Positions 26,351 to 33,067 of a DNA stretch of 44,569 nt are shown here, in pieces; the stretch's first letter is position 1, and every line of letters starts with the position of its first letter. The notes beneath the pieces were generated by a model that saw only the letters and a program-made list of their open reading frames with translations, ran no database searches and was not told the origin of the DNA. Origin of the DNA: Thermoanaerobaculales bacterium (GTDB taxonomy: Bacteria; Acidobacteriota; Thermoanaerobaculia; Thermoanaerobaculales; Sulfomarinibacteraceae); the NCBI GenBank assembly GCA_029287235.1, contig JARFRM010000264.1, positions 1 to 44,569 of the forward strand, read 5' to 3'. The position numbers and the translations under genes were made by a program.

Positions 26351-26487
26351 TGAACCTCCCGATCGGATGGCGACGAGGGGGAGTATAGGGCAACGGGAGG
26401 CCAGGAGATTCGAACTCCAGGCTTCTGGACCGCCTTCGGGCGTCCCAGGATCGAACGCCAGCCGAGCGCGGGTTGCCGCTGCCGCCA

Positions 26488-26529
26488 TCGGGATCGGGAT
26501 CGGGAACGGGTTCGGGACCGGGATCGGGA
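26488..26529. repeat. hexamer array, unit TCGGGA, seven units
   Basis: Seven 6-base units, five close to TCGGGA, in the gap between the M20 gene and the ACT-domain gene. The stretch keeps an M20-side reading frame open only because it encodes Pro-rich repeats. Confidence 0.85.
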
Positions 26530-26547
26530 AAGGGGGGTCCTGCCCGC

Positions 26548-26577
26548 TTGACATCCCCCACCCGCACCACGCATCCT
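26548..26577 (+). promoter_or_regulatory. possible promoter for the ACT-domain gene
   Basis: A consensus -35 box TTGACA (26548-26553) is followed by an 18-base spacer and CATCCT (26572-26577), a poor -10 box. Predicted transcription would start near 26584, 22 bases before the ATG. Confidence 0.35.
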
Positions 26578-26605
26578 TCACCGAGTGAAACTGCCGGAGG
26601 CCCCC

Positions 26606-27022
26606 ATGTCAGCCAGCATCGTGTGCGCAGACTATTACCACGCCATGGTCAAGGATCGCCCGGGCGCGGCGTACGAGCTGCTCTCTCAGCTCGCCCAGAC
26701 GGGGGTCAGCCTGATGGCCTTCAACGCCATACCCATGGGAACCGACCACACCCAATTGGTGCTCTTCCCGCGGTCGCCGAGCCGGTTGATCAAGGCGGCT
26801 GAGGAAGCGGGGATCGATCTTACCGGGCCGCAGCATGCGCTCATCGTCCGCGGAGACGACAAGTTGGGCGCCCTGGCCGAAACCCATCGAAAGCTCTACG
26901 ACGCCAACATCAACGTCTTTGCCTCGGGGGGCGTGGTCGCCGACTGCGGCCGGTTCGCCTATGTGCTCTATGTCAATGAGAAAGATTTCGATCATGCGGC
27001 CAGGGTGCTCGACGCGGGCTGA
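26606..27022 (+). CDS. tandem ACT-domain-like small protein
   Basis: 138 aa; the ATG is preceded by GGAGGCCCCC. Two similar beta-alpha-beta halves are visible, one around VKDRPGAAYELLSQLAQTGVSLMAF and one around RGDDKLGALAETHRKLYDANINVFA. The D-R/K-PG-A...L pattern is the ACT amino-acid or nucleotide binding turn. No catalytic domain is attached, so it is probably a free-standing ligand sensor or regulatory subunit. Its ligand and partner are unknown. Confidence 0.75.
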   Translation: MSASIVCADYYHAMVKDRPGAAYELLSQLAQTGVSLMAFNAIPMGTDHTQLVLFPRSPSRLIKAAEEAGIDLTGPQHALIVRGDDKLGALAETHRKLYDANINVFASGGVVADCGRFAYVLYVNEKDFDHAARVLDAG

Positions 27023-27126
27023 TCATTCTCGTGTAATCTTGGTCCTTGTAAGTTCACTTCTCGCGATGAGGTCGCCGTCGATTTCGTCGCGTCGGCGCGT
27101 TGGGAGGTAACTCGAGGGTGTGGATG

Positions 27127-27185
27127 CCGATCAGCAAGATGACAAACCGCGCGGAGTCCGGTGAAGCCGGTGGCGTACTGATCGG
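27127..27185 (+). promoter_or_regulatory. possible structured leader upstream of the antiporter operon
   Basis: CCGATCAG (27127-27134) pairs perfectly with CTGATCGG (27178-27185), and a CCGG-tgaag-CCGG hairpin lies inside. It ends 39 bases before the mrpE start. It resembles no riboswitch class I recognise. Confidence 0.3.
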
Positions 27186-27224
27186 GTGTTTCGTGTTGAA
27201 GCGGTGCGCCGAGGGCGTTGTTTC

Positions 27225-27707
27225 GTGAAACACGCGGTCGCCCTTTTTTTCTTGTTGATGTCGGTCTGGCTTCTGAACTCCGGTCACTACACCGTTCTGA
27301 TCACGTCGTTCGGCATCGCCAGCTGTCTGCTCGTGGTGTGGTTGTCGCGCCGGATGGGAATCGTCGATGACGAAGCGCTGCCGCTCCACCTCCTGCCGGG
27401 TCTGCCCCGCTATCTCCCCTGGATCGTCAAGGAGGTCGTCAAATCGAATCTCGACACCTCGCGGCGGATCCTCAGTCTCGGCCGGCCCGATATCAGCCCG
27501 CGCCTCTTTGATGCGCCGACCACCCAGCACAGCGATCTCGGACGGGTGATCTACGCCAATTCCATCACCCTGACTCCCGGGACGGTTTCGATCAGGGTGC
27601 ACGGCACCAAGATCACCGTCCACGCCATCGCCGATGCGGTTGCGGATGATCTCCTCGAAGGCGAGATGGACCGCCGGGTGACCCTCCTCGAGGGAGAGAC
27701 AGAGTGA
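27225..27707 (+). CDS. mrpE: Mrp/Mbh antiporter subunit E (MnhE/MbhA)
   Basis: 160 aa from GTG 27225, the usual length of MrpE; an in-frame GTG at 27186 would add 13 residues unlike the family. Two N-terminal transmembrane helices (about residues 4-40) are followed by the family's cytoplasmic part with LPRYLPWIVKEVVKSNLD, the NSITLTPGTVSI motif and a C-terminal VHAIADAVADDLLEGEMDRRV. It is an accessory membrane subunit of the multisubunit cation/proton antiporter. It is the first gene of the cluster, and its stop overlaps the next start by four bases. Confidence 0.9.
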   Translation: MKHAVALFFLLMSVWLLNSGHYTVLITSFGIASCLLVVWLSRRMGIVDDEALPLHLLPGLPRYLPWIVKEVVKSNLDTSRRILSLGRPDISPRLFDAPTTQHSDLGRVIYANSITLTPGTVSIRVHGTKITVHAIADAVADDLLEGEMDRRVTLLEGETE

Positions 27708-28000
27708 CCGGGGTCTTCGCCGCCGCCACCGCCGCCATCGTGGTCTGCATGGGGTTGACGCTGATCCGATCCATCGTCGGGCCCACAGTCTTCGACCGGA
27801 TCCTCGCGGTCAACAGTTTCGGCACCAAGACCGTGCTGCTCATTGCCCTCATCGGCTATCTCAGCGGCCGTCCGGACTTCCTCGATCTCGCGCTGGTCTA
27901 TGCCCTGATGAACTTCATCGGCACCATCGCGGCCATGAAGTTCACCCGTTTCGGCGACCTCGCGGGGATGGAAGACGAGGAATCGGAGGAACTCTACTGA
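27704..28000 (+). CDS. mrpF: Mrp/Mbh antiporter subunit F (MnhF/MbhB)
   Basis: 98 aa, three predicted transmembrane helices. The core motif RSIVGPTVFDRILAVNSFGTKTV is characteristic of MrpF. It starts at GTG 27704 within the overlap GTGA. It ends with an acidic tail (EDEESEELY), and its last base is shared with the next ATG. Confidence 0.92.
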   Translation: MTGVFAAATAAIVVCMGLTLIRSIVGPTVFDRILAVNSFGTKTVLLIALIGYLSGRPDFLDLALVYALMNFIGTIAAMKFTRFGDLAGMEDEESEELY

Positions 28001-28341
28001 TGGCGAATCCCATCGAGGTCCTCAGCTGGGTGTTCATCCTCTCGGGATCGATCTTCGTGATCATCGGGGGAATCGGTCTTCTGCGCCTGCCCGATTTCTA
28101 CACTCGGATCCACGCCGCCGGGATCACGGACACCCTCGGCGCCTGGTTGATCCTCCTCGGTCTCATGCTGCACGAGGGCTTCTCCCTCAACGCCGCGAAA
28201 CTGGCCATGTTGCTCTTCTTCCTCCTGGCCACGGGGCCTTTGGCTTCGCACGCGCTGGCGAAAGCGGCGTTCCTGCGTGGTCTCGACCCCCTGCAGGGAC
28301 GCGGCCTCGTTGACCGGCACGAGGTGGATGACAATGCTTGA
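28000..28341 (+). CDS. mrpG: Mrp/Mbh antiporter subunit G (MnhG/MbhC)
   Basis: 113 aa with three transmembrane helices. The family motif GIGLLRLPDFYTRIHAAGITDTLG is present and is followed by a C-terminal helix with ATGPLASHALAKAAF. It shares one base with mrpF and overlaps the next gene by eight bases. Confidence 0.93.
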   Translation: MANPIEVLSWVFILSGSIFVIIGGIGLLRLPDFYTRIHAAGITDTLGAWLILLGLMLHEGFSLNAAKLAMLLFFLLATGPLASHALAKAAFLRGLDPLQGRGLVDRHEVDDNA

Positions 28342-28909
28342 TATCGTCCACCTGGTGCTCTTCACCTTCCTGGCGGTGGTCGCGGTGGCCATCATCCGTC
28401 TCAAGGATCTCTTTGCGGCGGTGATGCTCATGGGGATCTTCAGCCTACTCTCGGCCTCGCTCTTCACCGTGATGGACGCCGTCGATGTGGCCTTCACCGA
28501 AGCGGCGGTCGGCGCCGGGATCTCCACCATCCTCATGCTCGCCACCCTCGCCCTCACCGAGAGCGAAGAAGAACCGAAATACAACCGGTTCAAGATCCTG
28601 CCGTTGATCGCGGTGGTCCTCACCGGCGCGGTCCTGGTCTTCGCGACCTTCGACATGCCTCGCTACGGTGACCCCGAGGCGCCCATCCACCAGCACGTGG
28701 CGCCGCACTACATCGAGCACACCGACGATGAGATCGGTGTGCCCAACATGGTGACCGCGGTTCTGGCCTCGTATCGAGGCTATGACACCTGGGGTGAGAC
28801 AACGGTGATCTTCACCGCCTGTGTCGGGGTCATGCTCCTGCTCGGCGGGCATGCCATCGTCGAGCGATTCCGTCGGCGCAGGAAGTTGGATGTGGAGGGA
28901 GACTCGTGA
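28334..28909 (+). CDS. MrpA C-terminal-type subunit (DUF4040/MbhD fused to MbhE)
   Basis: 191 aa from ATG 28334; an ATG six bases earlier is an equal option. The N-terminal half (about residues 1-85) is the DUF4040/MbhD domain with LKDLFAAVMLMGIFSLLSASLFTVMDAVDVAFTEAAVGAG. The C-terminal half resembles MbhE, including SYRGYDTWGETTVIFTA near the end. In bacterial Mrp these parts are fused to the NuoL-like N-terminus of MrpA; here they form a separate protein, as in archaeal Mbh complexes. They line the lateral ion path next to subunits B, C and F. Confidence 0.85.
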   Translation: MLDIVHLVLFTFLAVVAVAIIRLKDLFAAVMLMGIFSLLSASLFTVMDAVDVAFTEAAVGAGISTILMLATLALTESEEEPKYNRFKILPLIAVVLTGAVLVFATFDMPRYGDPEAPIHQHVAPHYIEHTDDEIGVPNMVTAVLASYRGYDTWGETTVIFTACVGVMLLLGGHAIVERFRRRRKLDVEGDS

Positions 28910-29331
28910 TTTCCCACCTCATCCCCCGGGTCCTTTCGAAACTGCTGATTCCACTGATCATGCTCTTCGCCCTCTATGTCCAGTTCCACGGCGACTACGG
29001 TCCCGGCGGAGGATTCCAGGCGGGGGTCATTTTCGGCGCAGGGATCATCCTCTACTCGCTGCTCTTCGGTCTCGACCAGGCCAAGGAGGTCTTTCCACCG
29101 AGGGTCTTGGAGATCTTCGTAGCGGGGGGGGTCCTGCTCTACGGCGGCGTCGGAATCGCCGCCATTTTTGCCGGCGGAAATTTCCTCGACTACGACGTGC
29201 TCGCGCACGATCCCCATCACGGTCAGCACCTCGGGATACTCCTGGTGGAACTCGGTGTCGGGATCACCGTGGCCGCGGTGATGGCGACGATTTTCTTCCA
29301 GTTCGCCGGCAGGGGGCGCACCGATGATTGA
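28906..29331 (+). CDS. mrpB: Mrp/Mbh antiporter subunit B (MnhB/MbhF)
   Basis: 141 aa with four predicted transmembrane helices. The MnhB signature HGDYGPGGGFQAGVIFGAG is present, with GHHLGILLVELGVGITV-type sequence near the end. The start is the GTG at 28906, overlapping the previous stop by four bases. Confidence 0.93.
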   Translation: MISHLIPRVLSKLLIPLIMLFALYVQFHGDYGPGGGFQAGVIFGAGIILYSLLFGLDQAKEVFPPRVLEIFVAGGVLLYGGVGIAAIFAGGNFLDYDVLAHDPHHGQHLGILLVELGVGITVAAVMATIFFQFAGRGRTDD

Positions 29332-29686
29332 GTGGGGCCTCTACAACTATTGGGTGGTCATCTTCCTCATGATGACCGGTCTGTATGTCGTCATCTCGCG
29401 CGGCAATCTGATCAAAAAGATCATCGGGCTCAACATCTTTCAGGTCTCGGTGATCATGTTCTACGTCAGCATGGGCAAGGTGCGCGGGGGAACGGCGCCC
29501 ATTGATGCGCCGGGCTTCGAGATCTACTCCAACCCGCTGCCCCACGTGCTCATGCTCACTGCCATCGTGGTCGGCGTCGCCACCACCGCGCTTGCTCTTG
29601 CGATCGTCGTCCGCATCGGTGAGGAGTACGGCACCATCGAGGAGGACAAGATCCGCGAGATCGAGGCGGAGGAGCATCCCAATTGA
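29324..29686 (+). CDS. mrpC: Mrp/Mbh antiporter subunit C (NuoK-like)
   Basis: 120 aa with three transmembrane helices. It contains NLIKKIIGLNIFQVSVIMFYVS, the NuoK/MrpC core, and DPLPHVLMLTAIV-like sequence as NPLPHVLMLTAIVVGVATTALALAIVV. The acidic C-terminus matches bacterial MrpC. The ATG lies eight bases inside mrpB, and its stop overlaps the next start. Confidence 0.93.
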   Translation: MIEWGLYNYWVVIFLMMTGLYVVISRGNLIKKIIGLNIFQVSVIMFYVSMGKVRGGTAPIDAPGFEIYSNPLPHVLMLTAIVVGVATTALALAIVVRIGEEYGTIEEDKIREIEAEEHPN

Positions 29687-31185
29687 TAGACGCCCTCTGG
29701 AACCTCATCGGCGACGACCTCCCGGCGCTCCAGATCGCCATGCCGTTGCTCACGGCGACCGTGTGCGTCATCGTGCGCCGTCCGATGCTGGCCTGGGCGG
29801 TGGCGATGTTCAACGCCTGGGGAGCGGTGGTCAATGCTTCGATCCTGCTGTACCGAGTGTGGACCCGGGGCACCATCTCGTATGTTGAAGGCGGCTGGCC
29901 GGTACCCTGGGGCATCGAGCTGCGCATCGACCTGCTCAACGCACTGGTGTTGCTGGTGGTGACGAGCATCTGCGCCGTCGTCCTCGTCGCGGTGCCGCGC
30001 AGCATCGCCAACGAGATCCCGCGCGAGAAGCACTATCTCTTCTACGCCACATACCTGCTCTGCATGACCGGACTCGCCGGGATGACCATCACCGGTGACG
30101 CCTTCAATATCTTTGTCTTTCTCGAAATCTCGTCGCTGTCGTCCTATGCGCTGATCTCGCAGGGCAGGACCTCCCGGGCGCTGACATCGGCGATCCAATA
30201 CCTCATCATGGGCACCCTCGGCGGGACCTTCATCCTGCTCGGCATCGGGATGCTCTACATGATGACGGGCACGCTGAATCTCGTTGACATGGCGGACCAG
30301 CTCGCCCTTCTCGGCGTCAACCGGACGGTGCTGGTGGCCATGGCCTGTCTCGGCGTCGGGATAGGTATCAAGCTGGCGGTCTTCCCGCTCCACACCTGGT
30401 TGCCCAACGCCTACACCTACGCCCCTGCGGTGGTCACGGCCTTTCTCGCCGCCACGGCCACCAAGGTCGCCTATTACGTTCTGGTCCGGTTTGCGTTCTC
30501 CGTCTTTCGCATCAACCTCACCCTCGACGGTACGCACGGCGGCGCCCTCCTGATGACACTCGGGATTGCCGGCATGTTTGCGGGTTCGCTGGTGGCGATT
30601 TTCCAAGACAATATCAAGCGGATGCTCGCGTATTCATCTGTGGCCCAGATCGGCTACATGGTGGTCGGTCTGAGTCTCGCCAACGAGCACGGTCTCACCG
30701 GGGGTCTGGTCCACGTTTTCAACCACGCCGTCACCAAGTGCGGGCTTTTCCTGGTCCTGGCCTGCGTCGTGCTTCGCATGAACTCGACCCGGTTGTCGGC
30801 CTTCGCCGGGCTCGGCCGTCGGATGCCCTTCACCTTCGCCGCCTTTGTCCTTGGCGGCCTGAGCCTGATCGGCGTGCCCCTGACCGTGGGCTTCGTCAGC
30901 AAGTGGTATCTGGTCCTCGGCGCCCTCGATGCCGGTCTGTGGCCGGTGGCGGTCTTGATCCTGCTGAGCTCGGTCCTTGCCCTGATCTACATCTGGCGGG
31001 TCGTCGAGGTCGGGTACTTCACGGCGCCGCCTGAGGACGCAGACGAAGTTGCGGAAGCGCCGTTGAGCATGTTGGTGTCGACCTGGATCCTCATCGGCGG
31101 GACCCTCGTCTTCGGGGTCTGGACCTCGCTGAGCGCCGGGGTGGCTTCGGCGGCGGCGCGGATGCTGATCGGTGGTGTCTCGTGA
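29683..31185 (+). CDS. mrpD: antiporter D-type subunit 1 (MrpD/NuoN-like)
   Basis: 500 aa, about 14 transmembrane helices, a normal MrpD size. The TM5 Glu is in FNIFVFLEISSLSSYALIS and the TM7 Lys in GIGIKLAVFPLHTWLPNAY. Both are essential for ion translocation in MrpD and complex I. The TM12 Lys region is also present (VHVFNHAVTKCGLF). It starts at a TTG in TTGA overlapping the mrpC stop. The family antiport function is Na+ (or another cation) against H+, or ion pumping when joined to a redox module. Confidence 0.93.
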   Translation: MIDALWNLIGDDLPALQIAMPLLTATVCVIVRRPMLAWAVAMFNAWGAVVNASILLYRVWTRGTISYVEGGWPVPWGIELRIDLLNALVLLVVTSICAVVLVAVPRSIANEIPREKHYLFYATYLLCMTGLAGMTITGDAFNIFVFLEISSLSSYALISQGRTSRALTSAIQYLIMGTLGGTFILLGIGMLYMMTGTLNLVDMADQLALLGVNRTVLVAMACLGVGIGIKLAVFPLHTWLPNAYTYAPAVVTAFLAATATKVAYYVLVRFAFSVFRINLTLDGTHGGALLMTLGIAGMFAGSLVAIFQDNIKRMLAYSSVAQIGYMVVGLSLANEHGLTGGLVHVFNHAVTKCGLFLVLACVVLRMNSTRLSAFAGLGRRMPFTFAAFVLGGLSLIGVPLTVGFVSKWYLVLGALDAGLWPVAVLILLSSVLALIYIWRVVEVGYFTAPPEDADEVAEAPLSMLVSTWILIGGTLVFGVWTSLSAGVASAAARMLIGGVS

Positions 31186-32660
31186 CCGCCGCCACCGCCG
31201 TCGGATTGGCCGTCGCCTGGCCGCTCATCGCGGTGGTGTGGATCACGGTTTTCAGCAAACGACCCAACCTGCGAGAGACCGGCATCCTGCTCACCGGAGG
31301 GTCCCTCTTCGCCATCGTCGCCGGAGTGATCCTCCCCGAGGTCCAGGCCGGGGGCCGCCCGAGGATGGATCTGCTGGAGGTCCTCCCCGGTCTCGAGCTC
31401 GCCTTCGAGGTCGAACCCCTCGGGATGCTCTTCGGTCTTGTGGCCTCCGGGCTGTGGATTGTCACCACCTTCTATTCCATCGGCTATATGCGGGGTCACC
31501 ACGAGGAGAATCAGACCCGTTTCTACATCTGTTTTGCGTTGGCGATCTCGGGCGCCCTCGGGGTTGCCTTCGCGGCCAACGTCTTCACCCTCTTTGTCTT
31601 TTATGAGTTCATCACCCTCACCACCTACCCGCTGGTGACCCACGCCGGGACCGAGAAGGCCAGGAAGGCCGGACGGATGTACCTCGGCATCCTCATGGGA
31701 ACCTCGATTGCCTTTCTGCTCCTGGCCCTCGTTTGGACCTGGCTGGCAACGGGCACCACGGACTTCCGGCCGGGCGGGATCCTCGCCGGCAAGGTCGAGG
31801 GCACCCAATTGATGATCCTGCTTGCCCTCTACGCCTTCGGGACCGGCAAAGCGGCGCTCATGCCCTTCCACCGTTGGCTGCCGGCGGCCATGGTGGCGCC
31901 GACACCCGTCAGTGCGCTGCTCCACGCCGTGGCGGTGGTCAAGGCCGGAGTCTTCACGGTCCTCAAGGTCGTGTTCTATGTCTTCGGGATCGATCTTCTG
32001 GCCTTCACCGATGCCAGCCGCTGGCTGACCTGGGTGGCTGCGTTCACCATCATCGCTGCCTCGTGTGTGGCCCTCGGCAAGGACAACCTCAAGGCCCGTT
32101 TGGCCTATTCGACCATTTCCCAGCTCAGCTACATCGTGCTCGGAGCCGCCTTCGCCACCACCGCGGGAGTCATGGGCGGCGGGATGCACATCGTCATGCA
32201 CGCCTTCGGCAAGATCACTCTCTTCTTCTGCGCCGGCGCCATCATGGTCGGTGCGCACAAGACCGAGGTCAGCGAGATGGATGGGCTCGGGCGGCGAATG
32301 CCGTTGACCTTCGGCGCCTTCCTGCTCGGTTCGCTGAGCGTCATCGGTCTGCCGCCGATGGGCGGTTCGTGGAGCAAGTGGTTTCTCATGCTCGGCGCGG
32401 CCGAGGCCGAGCAATGGGTCATGATGCTCGTTCTCATGGCCAGCTCCCTACTCTCGATCGGCTATCTCATGCCGGTGGTGGTGCGTGGTTTCTTCCGGCC
32501 GGCGCCGGTTGAAGACGGCCACGGAGACCACGGCAGCTCTGGATTCCACGAAGCCCCTCTGCTCTGTGTATTGCCGCCCGTGGCCACGGCCCTGGGAGGA
32601 ATCGTGCTCTTCTTCTACGCCGGTGACATCTGGCAGTTGTTGACAGGGATGGTGCCATGA
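31182..32660 (+). CDS. antiporter D-type subunit 2 (NuoM/MrpD-like)
   Basis: 492 aa, about 14 transmembrane helices. The TM5 Glu is in FTLFVFYEFITLTTYPLVT and the TM7 Lys in FGTGKAALMPFHRWLPAAM, followed by APTPVSALLHAVAVVKAG, which is typical of NuoL/NuoM. TM12 has HIVMHAFGKITLFF with its Lys. It diverges from subunit 1 and is closer to the NuoM or MrpA-N-terminal type. The start is GTG 31182, overlapping the previous stop as GTGA. It probably forms a second ion channel of the complex. Confidence 0.9.
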   Translation: MTAATAVGLAVAWPLIAVVWITVFSKRPNLRETGILLTGGSLFAIVAGVILPEVQAGGRPRMDLLEVLPGLELAFEVEPLGMLFGLVASGLWIVTTFYSIGYMRGHHEENQTRFYICFALAISGALGVAFAANVFTLFVFYEFITLTTYPLVTHAGTEKARKAGRMYLGILMGTSIAFLLLALVWTWLATGTTDFRPGGILAGKVEGTQLMILLALYAFGTGKAALMPFHRWLPAAMVAPTPVSALLHAVAVVKAGVFTVLKVVFYVFGIDLLAFTDASRWLTWVAAFTIIAASCVALGKDNLKARLAYSTISQLSYIVLGAAFATTAGVMGGGMHIVMHAFGKITLFFCAGAIMVGAHKTEVSEMDGLGRRMPLTFGAFLLGSLSVIGLPPMGGSWSKWFLMLGAAEAEQWVMMLVLMASSLLSIGYLMPVVVRGFFRPAPVEDGHGDHGSSGFHEAPLLCVLPPVATALGGIVLFFYAGDIWQLLTGMVP

Positions 32661-32923
32661 GCGATCACCAACGCGACGAACGCACCTACTGGCTTGACGA
32701 CAAACGCAACGTCAACAAGATCGTCTACGGGCTTTATGCCATCTGCACCGTGGTCGGGCTGGCCGATCTCTTCCCCTACAAGCATCATCTCCATTTCGGT
32801 TTCGAGTACTGGCCCGGCTTCTACAGCATCTACGGCTTCGTCTCCTGCGTCGCCCTGGTGCTCGCCGCGACCCAGCTCCGCAAGATCCTGATGCGGGACG
32901 AGGACTACTATGACCCACGATAA
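32657..32923 (+). CDS. small two-helix membrane protein of the antiporter cluster
   Basis: 88 aa. A hydrophilic N-terminus (about residues 1-19, rich in Asp, Arg and Asn) is followed by two hydrophobic segments (about 22-40 and 54-72) and a charged tail. LADLFPYKHHLHFGFEYWPGFYSIYGF between the helices is rich in His and aromatic residues. I do not recognise a named family. The start overlaps the previous stop by four bases (ATGA), so it is translated as part of the operon and may be an accessory subunit. Confidence 0.75.
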   Translation: MSDHQRDERTYWLDDKRNVNKIVYGLYAICTVVGLADLFPYKHHLHFGFEYWPGFYSIYGFVSCVALVLAATQLRKILMRDEDYYDPR

Positions 32924-32960
32924 GCGATCCTCGCCGGCGATCTGCGCAAACCTCGTGGTC

Positions 32961-33024
32961 TCTGTTGCTCGCGAAAATGCTCGACGTGCCTCAGGGTACC
33001 CCTCCGCTTTTCGCGAGCAACAGA
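32961..33024. repeat. 17-bp perfect inverted repeat inside the antiporter operon
   Basis: Arms at 32961-32977 (TCTGTTGCTCGCGAAAA) and 33008-33024 are perfectly complementary, with a 30-base spacer that contains the palindrome GGGTACCC. It occupies the only untranslated gap of the cluster, between the small protein and the last large subunit. It looks like a dispersed palindromic element and would form a strong mRNA hairpin. There is no T-run. Confidence 0.9.
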
Positions 33025-33067
33025 ACCTCACGATCTTCACACATCTCATCCGGGAGGATCGCTCACC

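Noticed and set aside
26404-26418. tRNA T-arm-like sequence (GGAG TTCGAAT CTCC on the minus strand)
   Set aside because: The T-loop is perfect but the fifth stem pair is T-T, and no matching acceptor strand, D-arm or anticodon arm is found in the 70 bases upstream. Not a tRNA gene.
27125-27229. 34-codon ORF (MPISKMTNRAESGEAGG...) ahead of mrpE
   Set aside because: No ribosome site, and it coincides with the paired stem sequences; structure or repeat explains the region better than coding.
30987-32414. 475-aa open frame on the minus strand
   Set aside because: Antisense to two antiporter subunits with clear family motifs; same low-complexity shadow composition.
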